From Halopseudomonas laoshanensis (lineage in GTDB: Bacteria > Pseudomonadota > Gammaproteobacteria > Pseudomonadales > Pseudomonadaceae): 64,000 bases of DNA. Positions within the stretch are counted from its first letter, which is position 1. Every line of letters starts with the position of its first letter. Shown one piece after another: positions 53,423 through 61,120 of this stretch. The stretch spans positions 310,001-374,000 of the forward strand of contig NZ_QOVF01000003.1 in the NCBI RefSeq assembly GCF_008365385.1. Direction: 5' to 3'. Under the pieces are notes generated by a model that was not told where the DNA came from, ran no database searches, and saw only the letters and a list, made by a program, of their open reading frames with translations. Position numbers and translations under genes: made by a program.

Positions 53423-54373
53423 CTATTGCTCGCGGGTGCGGTGTTCGTAAGTCGCGTTGAGGCGATAAGCCAGGTAGTCGGAACAACTGATCGGCGCGTA
53501 TTTGGGCTGCTGGTCCGGCAGGATATCGCGTGGATCGACAATCGACTCGGGATTCACCTCGAGAAAAAACGCCATGGAGTAACGTTCCTGTTCCGGTGGC
53601 CGCACGCGGTGGGGCGTGGAGACGTAGGTATCGTTGCTCCAGCGCATCAGGCAGTCGCCGATATTACACACGAAGGCACCCGGCACGTGGGGCGCCTCAA
53701 TCCATTGTCCCTGGCGGTTGGCCACTTGCAGCCCGGCCACCTGATCGGTCGCCAGCAGGGTGACATTGCCGTAGTCGGTATGCGCGCCGGCGCCGCCGTC
53801 CTCGCGTTGCGAATGGCCGGCACTGGCCGGGTAGCGCAACATGCGCAGGGTGGCGATGGGCATGCTCAGGTGCGCATCAAAGTAGTCTTCGGCCAGTCCC
53901 AGATCAATGCTGAAGCCGCGATGGATCAGCCGGCCGAGGTCCAGGCAGGCGTCCAAATAGGCGAGCATCTCTTCCCGCCAGCGTGGCACCTCGGGCCAGA
54001 AGTTCACGCCCCGGAACGGCTTGCCGGCGAGCACGTCCGGGTGATCGGCCGCAAAGTCGGTGCCGATATTGAAGGCTTCCTTCATGTCGGCGCCGGATGC
54101 GGGGTTGAGCTTTTCATCGGCCATGGCCACGTAGCCGCGGTTATGCGGTGACAGCTTGATCGACAGGCGTTGTTTGTCGGCCAACGGCAGCGCGAAAAAG
54201 CGCTTGGCATTATTGAAGCTGTGTTTTATCAGCTCGGGATCAATACCGTGATCGATGACATAGAAAAAGCCCACTTCACGGCAGGCGACGCCCAATTGAT
54301 GGGCTACCAGCGCGCGCTCCTCGGGATTCTGACTGCGCAGGCCGGCGACGGAAATGATGGGTAGGGTCTTCAT
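53423..54373 (-). CDS. Isopenicillin-N-synthase-family 2OG-Fe(II) oxygenase (paralogue 3)
   Basis: A 316-residue oxygenase with H198, D200 (AHTDYGN) and H255 (TPHRV) as iron ligands and R264/S266 (RYS). The N-terminal LPIISVAGLR and VGFFYVIDHGID are family signatures. Its nearest upstream gene, 15 bases away on the same strand, is an amidohydrolase, so the two enzymes may act in succession. GAGGAG precedes the ATG. Confidence 0.9.
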   Translation of the reverse strand: MKTLPIISVAGLRSQNPEERALVAHQLGVACREVGFFYVIDHGIDPELIKHSFNNAKRFFALPLADKQRLSIKLSPHNRGYVAMADEKLNPASGADMKEAFNIGTDFAADHPDVLAGKPFRGVNFWPEVPRWREEMLAYLDACLDLGRLIHRGFSIDLGLAEDYFDAHLSMPIATLRMLRYPASAGHSQREDGGAGAHTDYGNVTLLATDQVAGLQVANRQGQWIEAPHVPGAFVCNIGDCLMRWSNDTYVSTPHRVRPPEQERYSMAFFLEVNPESIVDPRDILPDQQPKYAPISCSDYLAYRLNATYEHRTREQ

Positions 54374-54388
54374 GCTGAACTCCTCTGC

Positions 54389-55735
54389 CTAGAGCATGCG
54401 GGTACGTAAGTGGGCGATATCGCGGCATTGCTGAAACAGCCGCAGACCTTGCGCCTGTGCCTGGCTCAGCACTTCGGCTTCATTGACTTGGGTAGCGTGG
54501 CCATCGGCGATCAGTTGCCGGCCATCGACCCAGACACTGGCGACGTTCTGGCTGCCCGCGGCAAATACCAGATTCCACAACACATTGCCGCCCTGGGGAG
54601 TGATTTCGGCCGGGGTCATGTTTGGTGTCTTCAGATCAAGCAACAGCAGGTCGGCGCGCTTGCCTACTTCCAGCGAGCCGATGTCGCGCTCCAGACCCAA
54701 TGCGCGGGCGCCGTTGATGGTCGCCATGCGCAGCATCTGCTCGGCCGGCAGCACGGTGGCGTCCAGGCGGGTGGCTTTCTGAATCAACGAGGAAAATTTC
54801 ATCTCCTCGAAAAGGCTCAGGCTGTTGTTGCACACCGGGCCGTCGGTACCCAGGCCGACAGTCAGCCCGGCCGCGAGCATCTCAGGTACCCGTGCCACGC
54901 CGCTGGCCAGTTTGGCGTTGCTGATCGGGCAGTGGGCAATGGCTGTGCCGGCGTCGGCCAGACGTTTGATTTCCTCATCATTCAACCAGACGCAATGGGC
55001 CAGCAGGGTACGCTCACCGAGAATTCCGTAGTGGTCCAGTTGCGCGATCGAGCGGCGGCCAAAATGCTCCTCGACAGCCTGGTCTTCCTCACGCTGCTCG
55101 CAGGCATGGGTATGGATGCCGACGCCGTAATCGCGCTGGCACTGCAAGGCTTCGGCGTAGGCATCGGCGGTGCAATAGAACAGGTGCTCAAGGCCCATCC
55201 ATACCTGAATGCGGCCGTTCTGGCTGCCGTGGTGGCTGTGAATCAGCGCGCGATTCTCCGCGCGGGTAGCGAAGAAGTCCTTTCCCGGCGCATCGGCCAC
55301 ATAGGGCGCGAGATTCACCCGCAGGCCGATCTCGCCGGCGGCGTCGGCGCAGCGGTGCATGAAGCGATACATATCCATGACGCAGGTGGTGCCGCTTTTC
55401 AGCGCTTCCAGATAACACAGCCGTGCGGAGTGGTAGGCGTATTCTTCGGTAAGCGCGCGGTGTTCAAGCTGGTAGTACGGCAGCCAGTCCATCAGCTGCA
55501 TGTTTTCGGTGACGCCACGCATCAGGCTCGTATGCGAGTGGCAGTCAATCAGGCCGGGCAGCAACGCGTGCCCCTCGGCGTCAATAATCGGGTAACCGTC
55601 CGGTACGGTTATGTCACTTGCCTCGCCCAATGCACGGATACGCCCATCTTCGACGATCAGGATGCCATTGGCGATGACCCGGTTGTGCGGATCCACGGTA
55701 AAAAGTGCGGCATTGCGAATGGCGAAGCGGTTCAA
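54389..55735 (-). CDS. Amidohydrolase (TrzA/AtzA-like nucleobase deaminase)
   Basis: A 448-residue cyclic amidohydrolase. It shows H66 and H68 (DCHSHTSLMRG), IHTHACEQREED, LAHCVWLND and a GTDGPVCNNS aspartate. The family covers S-adenosylhomocysteine/methylthioadenosine deaminases, guanine deaminase-like and triazine hydrolases. It starts at TTG with AGAGGT upstream. It is transcribed with oxygenase paralogue 3. Its substrate is likely an amino-substituted base; the exact one cannot be read. Confidence 0.87.
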   Translation of the reverse strand: MNRFAIRNAALFTVDPHNRVIANGILIVEDGRIRALGEASDITVPDGYPIIDAEGHALLPGLIDCHSHTSLMRGVTENMQLMDWLPYYQLEHRALTEEYAYHSARLCYLEALKSGTTCVMDMYRFMHRCADAAGEIGLRVNLAPYVADAPGKDFFATRAENRALIHSHHGSQNGRIQVWMGLEHLFYCTADAYAEALQCQRDYGVGIHTHACEQREEDQAVEEHFGRRSIAQLDHYGILGERTLLAHCVWLNDEEIKRLADAGTAIAHCPISNAKLASGVARVPEMLAAGLTVGLGTDGPVCNNSLSLFEEMKFSSLIQKATRLDATVLPAEQMLRMATINGARALGLERDIGSLEVGKRADLLLLDLKTPNMTPAEITPQGGNVLWNLVFAAGSQNVASVWVDGRQLIADGHATQVNEAEVLSQAQAQGLRLFQQCRDIAHLRTRML

Positions 55736-55796
55736 CGGTTTTACCTCTGGGCCATGACTTCGCCGAAGAGTGCGAGTCTGTCGCGGCTCAGCGGTT

Positions 55797-55806
55797 GGAT
55801 AATCAG
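55797..55806. promoter_or_regulatory. Partial RutR-like half-site
   Basis: GGATAATCAG matches the right half of site f (AGATAATCAG), but the left half is GCGGTT rather than CTGACC. It lies 62 bases before the TTG of the amidohydrolase. It is a weak candidate. Confidence 0.3.
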
Positions 55807-55816
55807 GCGCGTGTTG

Positions 55817-56503
55817 TCATGTGGGAACGTCCAGACCGCAACCACGCAGAATCACCCCGGTAAGAAACTCGGCCGCATGATCGAAGTCCTGCTTTTCATA
55901 TTCGGCCTTGTTCTCCACCATCAGAATCTGCACCTGGAAGTCGGCGTAATGCTGAGTCGATGACCAGATCAGGAAGATCAACTGCACCGGATCCACCTGG
56001 GCCATGCGCCCCTCGTCTATCCATTGCTGGATAACCATGGCTCGGCCCCTGACCCAGTCACGCATGGTGCCGCGCAAATGGTCCATCAGAAAGGGCGCGC
56101 CCTGGATGATTTCCATGGCGAACAGCCGCGAAGCCAGCGGGTGAGTGCGGGACAGCTCGACCTTGGTGCGGATGAATGCCGTCAGTGCCTTGGCCGGATC
56201 GTCCTCCGGTGAGACTGAGGTAAACACCGCATTCCAGCGCGACAGGATGTCGTCAAACATGGCGCCGTAGATTTCCTTCTTGTTGCTGAAGTAATACAGC
56301 ACGTTGGATTTCGGCAGCTCTGCGCGCTCGGCAATATCCTGGATCGTGGCACCGCGAAAACCGTGCTGGGCGAATTCCTGCTCCGCCGCAGCCAGAATGA
56401 TTTCGCGATTACGCTCGCGAATACGTCCGGGTCGGTAGGTCTTGGATCGGGTCTTGGTGGTCATGCCGTTGTCGTCACTTCTACGCGGTAGGGAGTTCGA
56501 CAT
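55817..56503 (-). CDS. RutR-like TetR-family regulator
   Basis: A 228-residue TetR regulator. The helix-turn-helix lies around 33-77 (HGFRGATIQDIAERAELPKSNVLYYFSNKKEIYGAM). The C-terminal domain carries the RutR-like stretch ASRLFAMEIIQGAPFLMD, then LIFLIWSSTQHYADFQVQI, which parallels E. coli RutR, the uracil/thymine-responsive regulator of pyrimidine and purine genes. It is last in the transporter-porin run. Operators like CTGACCAnnTAATCAG across the region are its likely targets. I kept the first ATG because AGGGAG precedes it. Confidence 0.9.
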   Translation of the reverse strand: MSNSLPRRSDDNGMTTKTRSKTYRPGRIRERNREIILAAAEQEFAQHGFRGATIQDIAERAELPKSNVLYYFSNKKEIYGAMFDDILSRWNAVFTSVSPEDDPAKALTAFIRTKVELSRTHPLASRLFAMEIIQGAPFLMDHLRGTMRDWVRGRAMVIQQWIDEGRMAQVDPVQLIFLIWSSTQHYADFQVQILMVENKAEYEKQDFDHAAEFLTGVILRGCGLDVPT

Positions 56504-56524
56504 TAGCCGAACTCCCTGACTTGA

Positions 56525-57277
56525 TCAAAAGTGAAATTTAACCAGGGCACTGACAGCGCTTTCGGTATCCATCACGTCTTCATCCAGACCGTACTTGTTG
56601 TTCCAGTACGAGTACTCGATACCCGCATAAAGAACGCTCGGGCTGCCGAAGTAGTTACCGATATCCAGCTTCAATTGCGGGTTGAAGTGGAAGTCGGACT
56701 CGTGGTCATCGGCGGCGGAAGACCAGTCGATATAACCGTCGAACAGAATGCGGGTAGGACCGAATTCCATGGGTGCGCCCCAGACTACGGTCAACTGGTA
56801 GTCATTATCGGTTTCGCTGTTGTTGACGTGGTAAACGCGGGTGCCAAAGAACTGCAGGCCGGGGATGTTCCAGTCCAGACCCATACCCAGCATCAGGTTG
56901 TTGACGTCGGTACCGCCGCCCATTTCGTACTGGCCGGACAGGGTGACGTCCTTGATCAGGCCGTCGCTCAGGTCGTTGCCGGTCAGCCAGCCGAGGCTGA
57001 TGTTCGGCGCGAATTCGCCGTACAGGTCGTCGGAGTCGGCATCTTTACCGTGGCCCTGGTTACGGTCGACGAAGAAGAAGGTGCTGCCCCAGTTGTGCCC
57101 AGTAGCATTTTCGAAAGTGAAGTAGGTATCGGTACGCTTCTGCGGGCCGAAAGCCTCGTAGTCATCGCTGTAGAGCACAGAGATACTCGAATCAGAGAAG
57201 AATTTCTCGGCGTGAGCTGCGGGAGCGAAAGAGGCTGCGATGCAGACTGCCATAAGGGTTTTGCGCAATGTCGTCAT
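56525..57277 (-). CDS. Tsx-like nucleoside-specific outer-membrane channel
   Basis: A 250-residue outer-membrane protein with a signal peptide (MTTLRKTLMAVCIAASFAPAAHA). The mature chain alternates aromatic and polar residues as beta-strands and ends in ALVKFHF, a C-terminal aromatic as in barrels. The segments DSSISVLYSDDYEAFGPQKRTDTYFTFENATGHNWGSTFFFVD match Tsx-type channels. It would admit nucleosides to the periplasm. It lies between the nucleoside ABC permease and the regulator. Confidence 0.88.
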   Translation of the reverse strand: MTTLRKTLMAVCIAASFAPAAHAEKFFSDSSISVLYSDDYEAFGPQKRTDTYFTFENATGHNWGSTFFFVDRNQGHGKDADSDDLYGEFAPNISLGWLTGNDLSDGLIKDVTLSGQYEMGGGTDVNNLMLGMGLDWNIPGLQFFGTRVYHVNNSETDNDYQLTVVWGAPMEFGPTRILFDGYIDWSSAADDHESDFHFNPQLKLDIGNYFGSPSVLYAGIEYSYWNNKYGLDEDVMDTESAVSALVKFHF

Positions 57278-57328
57278 GGTCGTTTCCTAGATGTGATTTA
57301 GTTTTGGTTTGGCATATGGGTGTTCAAG

Positions 57329-58255
57329 TCACTTGCTCGGCCTATAAGGTTGGCCGATTGATAAAGGGGTATTCAGTTGCGTCCGCGTGGGATTCCACGA
57401 CAGCAGCACCAGCACGACGATGGTGACCAGGTAAGGCAGCATCGCCAGCAGCTCGGTCGAGCTGCGCCAGCCGAGCCCCTGGAGGACCAGATGCAGAATG
57501 CTCGCGGCGCCGAACAGATAGGCGCCAAGCAGCACCCGTTCCGGCTTCCAGGTCGCGAAGACCACCAGCGCCAGCGCAATCCAGCCACGCCCCGAGGTCA
57601 TGTTTTCGGTCCACATCGGGGTGTAGGCCAGCGACAGATAGGCGCCAGCGAGACCGGCCATGCCGCCGCCAAAGGCCACCGCCAGGTAACGCACCGCCAG
57701 CACCCGCATGCCATTGGCATTGGCCGCCTCTGGGGATTCACCCACGGCTCGCACGATCAGCCCTCCCCGGCTGTAGCGCAGGAATACGAACACCAGCACG
57801 AACAGCAGCAGCGACAGGTAGACCAGCAGGTCCTGGCGGAACAGCACGGTGCCGAGCACGGGAATCTCGGACAGGTAGGGAATGGCAATTTTGGGGAAGC
57901 CCGAGATCGAACTACCGACGTGGCCGCTGCCAATAAAGGCGCTCAAACCGGTTCCGAAGATGGTCAGCGCCAGACCGGCCGCGTATTGATTGGCGGCCAG
58001 GGTGACGGCCATCAGTGCGAACAGCATCGACATCAGAATGCCGGCAGCGATCGCAGCGAGAACCCCGACTGCCAGGCTGCCGCTGGTCACGGCGGCGATA
58101 AAACCCATGACCGCGCCCATCAGCATCATGCCTTCCTGGCCCAGGTTGAGGACCCCAGAGCGCTCGCAGACCAGTTCACCCAGCGCCACCAGCAGTAGCG
58201 GTGTGCCGGCGATAACGGTAGCGGCGAGTATATTGGTGATCAGCAGCGTATCCAT
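57329..58255 (-). CDS. Nucleoside ABC transporter permease (YufQ/NupQ-like)
   Basis: A 308-residue permease of the BPD_transp_2 (sugar/nucleoside) type with nine to ten helices: TPLLLVALGELVCERSGVLNLGQEGMMLMGAV (18-49) and RAVGESPEAANANGMRVLAVRYLAVAFGGGMAGLAGAYLS. These are characteristic of BmpA-linked nucleoside importers. AGGAGG lies before the ATG at 58255. It follows the other permease by one base. Confidence 0.9.
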   Translation of the reverse strand: MDTLLITNILAATVIAGTPLLLVALGELVCERSGVLNLGQEGMMLMGAVMGFIAAVTSGSLAVGVLAAIAAGILMSMLFALMAVTLAANQYAAGLALTIFGTGLSAFIGSGHVGSSISGFPKIAIPYLSEIPVLGTVLFRQDLLVYLSLLLFVLVFVFLRYSRGGLIVRAVGESPEAANANGMRVLAVRYLAVAFGGGMAGLAGAYLSLAYTPMWTENMTSGRGWIALALVVFATWKPERVLLGAYLFGAASILHLVLQGLGWRSSTELLAMLPYLVTIVVLVLLSWNPTRTQLNTPLSIGQPYRPSK

Positions 58256-58256
58256 A

Positions 58257-59345
58257 TCAGGCCTCCTGCCCGGTTGTAGCAGCAGCCAGCGGTCGGCGCA
58301 GCCGCAGGCGATAATGGATAAAGGCGTCACAGGTCAGCAGATAGAACAGCAGCAGCCCTTGAAACAGCCCGGTAATCGCCTTGGGCAGGTTCATCGCGAT
58401 CTGCAGCATCTCGCCGCCCATGAACGTCAGCGCCAGCAGCGCACTGGCCAGCACAATGCCCAGTGCCTGCATACGGCCGAGGAACACCACGATGATCGCG
58501 GTGTAGCCGTAGCCGGGAGACACCTGAGGCACCAACTGGCCAATCGGCCCACTGACCTCGGAGGCGCCGGCCAGACCGGCCATCGCGCCGGCCAGCAGAA
58601 ACGCCAGCCAGGTCAGCCGCCGCGCGCCGAACCCGGCAAAGGCAGCAGCGCGGGTGTCCTGACCCAGCACCTTGAGTTGAAAGCCGACGAAGGTACGGGT
58701 AAAAAGCACGCCCACCACCACGGCGGCCAGCAGCGCGAACAACAGGCCGATATGCAGGCGCGTGTCGGGGATCAGTTTGGGCAACAGGGCGGCGGCGGCG
58801 AACATTTCCGATTGCGGAAAGCCGAAGCCCATCGGGTCCTTGAGCGGGCCGTGCACTGTGTAGAGCAGCAGGTTCAGCGCAATGTAGTTGAGCATGATGG
58901 TGGTGAGAATTTCATTGCAGTGAAAATGCGTTTTCAGCACCGCGGCGATCCAGGCCCAGAGTGCTCCGGCGATTGCCCCGGCCAGCAGCACGGCGGGCAA
59001 TACCCAGAAGCCGCCGTGTTCGGTCAGTTGCAGGGCCACCACCGAGGCCCAGAGTGCGCCCATGAGAAAGTGGCCCTCGGCACCGATATTCCACAGCTTT
59101 GCGCGGTAGCAGATGGTCAGGCCTGCGGCGCAGAGCAATAGTGGCGCCATTTTCAGACCCAGTTCGGCCCAGCCATGGGCATCGCTCAGGGGGATCAGAA
59201 AGAAAAACGTCAGGCCTTCAATGGGATCTTTGCCCAGCGCCATAAACAGACCCAACGCGGTTATCACGGTCAGCACCAGGGCCAGCAGTGGTGAGGCCCA
59301 CTGCATCAGCCGCGAATCGGTGGCTCGGCGTTCAAGCGACAGCAT
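58257..59345 (-). CDS. Nucleoside ABC transporter permease (YufP/NupP-like)
   Basis: A 362-residue permease. Its EAA-like segment is GFQLKVLGQDTRAAAFAGFGARRLTWLAFLLAGAMAGLAGASEV, and LWNIGAEGHFLMGALWASVVAL is typical of the YufP group. It overlaps the ATPase stop by 14 bases and precedes the second permease. The start at 59345 has AAGGGG upstream. Together with the neighbouring genes it would make a heterodimeric channel for purine and pyrimidine nucleosides. Confidence 0.9.
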   Translation of the reverse strand: MLSLERRATDSRLMQWASPLLALVLTVITALGLFMALGKDPIEGLTFFFLIPLSDAHGWAELGLKMAPLLLCAAGLTICYRAKLWNIGAEGHFLMGALWASVVALQLTEHGGFWVLPAVLLAGAIAGALWAWIAAVLKTHFHCNEILTTIMLNYIALNLLLYTVHGPLKDPMGFGFPQSEMFAAAALLPKLIPDTRLHIGLLFALLAAVVVGVLFTRTFVGFQLKVLGQDTRAAAFAGFGARRLTWLAFLLAGAMAGLAGASEVSGPIGQLVPQVSPGYGYTAIIVVFLGRMQALGIVLASALLALTFMGGEMLQIAMNLPKAITGLFQGLLLFYLLTCDAFIHYRLRLRRPLAAATTGQEA

Positions 59346-60882
59346 GGGTGGGCCCCTTGTCCTGGGCTGCGCCCGTTGGGAAGTCACCGGCCATCCACTG
59401 GCCGAGTTGTTCGATACTCAATTCCGCAGTGGGCACCAGCGGCGACAGGCGGCCGCTGCAGATCGCACCCATGCGGTTGCACAGTTGGTAGAGCTCATCG
59501 AGGTCTTCAGAGATCAACAGGACGGCGGCGCCTTGGTCACGCAGCGCTACGAGCGCCTCGTGGATCGCCACGGCCGAGCCGACATCCACACCCCAGGTCG
59601 GATGCGAGGCGACCAACAGGCGTGGCTCCTGCAAGGCTTCGCGGCCGATGATGAATTTCTGCAGGTTACCCCCGGACAGGCTGGCCGCCGGGCTGTCGAT
59701 ACCGCTGCAGCGCACCCCGAACTGCTCGCGTATGCGCGTGGCGAACTCGCGGATCTTGCCGCCCTTGAGCAAGCCGCGTTTGACCAGCCCGCGGTCGTAG
59801 GCGGTCAGCAGGGTATTCTCGGTCAGCGACATTGCCGGCACGGCGCCACGCCCCAGACGCTCCTCGGGCACCACGGCGACACCCAGGCGGCGGCGCTGGG
59901 CCGCACCACGGCGGCCAATCGGCATGCCGCCGAGCTGCAGGCTGTCGGCGGCGACCAGCACTTCGCCGGAGAGCGCGCGCAGCAACTCGTCCTGACCGTT
60001 GCCGGCCACCCCGGCGATGCCGACGATTTCGCCGGCGCGCAGCTGCATGTTGATGTTGCCCAGGCTGGTGCCAAAGGGGTCGCGGCTGGCGTAGCTGAGA
60101 TCCTTCAGCGTCAGCAGCGTTTCACCCGGTTCGGCCGGAGCAACCTGGGTAGACAGCGGCGTATCGTTGCCCACCATCATTCGCGCTATGTCATCGGTGG
60201 ATACGTCGGCGGGCCGGCACTCACCGGTAACCCGGCCCTGGCGCAAGACCGTGGCGCGGTGGCACAGATCGCGCACTTCCTGCAGTTTATGGCTGATAAA
60301 CAGAATGCTGCAGCCTTCGCTGGACAGCTGCCGCAGCGTACGGAACAGCACCTCGACTTCCTGCGGTGTAAGCACGGAAGTGGGTTCATCAAGAATCAGC
60401 AGCGAGCTTTCCTGAATCAGGCAGCGGACGATCTCTACCCGCTGGCGCTCGCCAATGGACAGGGTGTTGACGTAGCGACGAGGGTCGAGAGTCATGCCGT
60501 AATGGGCAGAGACTTCGCGAATGCGCGTGTCCAGACGGCCGCGGTTGCGCGCTTCGGCGGCGGGCAGGCTAAGCGCAATGTTCTCGGCTACAGTCAGGGT
60601 GTCGAATAGCGAAAAATGCTGGAATACCATGCCGATGCCCAGCTCACGCGCATGCGCCGGACCCTGCAATACCAGCGGCTGACCATTCCAGGTGAGAGAG
60701 CCCTCGTCCGGCTGGATGACACCATAGATGATCTTCATCAAGGTGCTCTTACCGGCGCCGTTTTCACCCAGCAACGCATGGATCTCGCCGGCGCTGACGG
60801 TCAGCTGGACACCGTCATTCGCCCGGCAGCCGGGGTATTGCTTGACGATGTTCTGCAGTTTCAGGCGTTCAGCCGCTAGCAT
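59332..60882 (-). CDS. Nucleoside ABC transporter ATP-binding protein, double cassette
   Basis: A 516-residue ATPase with two cassettes. In the first, Walker A is GENGAGKST near 39-47, then LSIGERQ and LLILDEPTSVL. In the second, Walker A is degenerate (GVAGNGQDELL), with LSGGN and LLVASHPTWGVD. This layout is as in sugar/nucleoside (YufO/NupO) importers. It heads the operon ATPase, two permeases, Tsx, TetR. No BmpA binding-protein gene is present. Operators at 60920 and 60996 lie upstream. Confidence 0.9.
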   Translation of the reverse strand: MLAAERLKLQNIVKQYPGCRANDGVQLTVSAGEIHALLGENGAGKSTLMKIIYGVIQPDEGSLTWNGQPLVLQGPAHARELGIGMVFQHFSLFDTLTVAENIALSLPAAEARNRGRLDTRIREVSAHYGMTLDPRRYVNTLSIGERQRVEIVRCLIQESSLLILDEPTSVLTPQEVEVLFRTLRQLSSEGCSILFISHKLQEVRDLCHRATVLRQGRVTGECRPADVSTDDIARMMVGNDTPLSTQVAPAEPGETLLTLKDLSYASRDPFGTSLGNINMQLRAGEIVGIAGVAGNGQDELLRALSGEVLVAADSLQLGGMPIGRRGAAQRRRLGVAVVPEERLGRGAVPAMSLTENTLLTAYDRGLVKRGLLKGGKIREFATRIREQFGVRCSGIDSPAASLSGGNLQKFIIGREALQEPRLLVASHPTWGVDVGSAVAIHEALVALRDQGAAVLLISEDLDELYQLCNRMGAICSGRLSPLVPTAELSIEQLGQWMAGDFPTGAAQDKGPTHAVA

Positions 60883-60919
60883 TGCGATCCCCGGCGTGTA
60901 ATAACGTAGGTGTAATAAA

Positions 60920-60935
60920 CTGACCAAATAATCAA
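60920..60935. promoter_or_regulatory. RutR-like operator (site g)
   Basis: CTGACCAAATAATCAA, 38 bases before the nucleoside ATPase start. It matches sites b and f closely. Confidence 0.73.
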
Positions 60936-60995
60936 CATTTACTCCATGAGCAATTTGCTTGCCACATAAGCTGAAACGTTAAATATTTTTTAAAT

Positions 60996-61010
60996 GGACT
61001 AAGTGGTCAG
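60996..61010. promoter_or_regulatory. RutR-like operator (site h)
   Basis: GGACTAAGTGGTCAG, read on the other strand as CTGACCACTTAGTCC. It is in the divergent region before xdhA, so both operons could be controlled together. Confidence 0.6.
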
Positions 61011-61120
61011 CTTTTTGCAGTTGTTTGCATTCACTACCTCGAACCCCGCGCCAGCGCTTGCTGGGCTGAATTGGCCAACGCCGGGGAATACGGTTAACAG
61101 TAGAGAGCGCGGAGAACACT

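Noticed and set aside
54410-55963. A 517-codon plus-strand frame opposite the amidohydrolase
   Set aside because: The minus strand carries clear catalytic motifs, and the plus-strand protein is low-complexity Gly/Ala/Val/His-rich.
56516-56528. CTGACTTGATCAA between the Tsx and RutR-like genes as an autoregulatory operator
   Set aside because: Only the outer bases match the motif; the CCA core is missing, so it was left out of the site list.
59113-60609. A 498-codon plus-strand frame opposite the nucleoside ATPase
   Set aside because: It overlaps the ATPase with its Walker and signature motifs; its composition is repetitive Ala/Gly/His.
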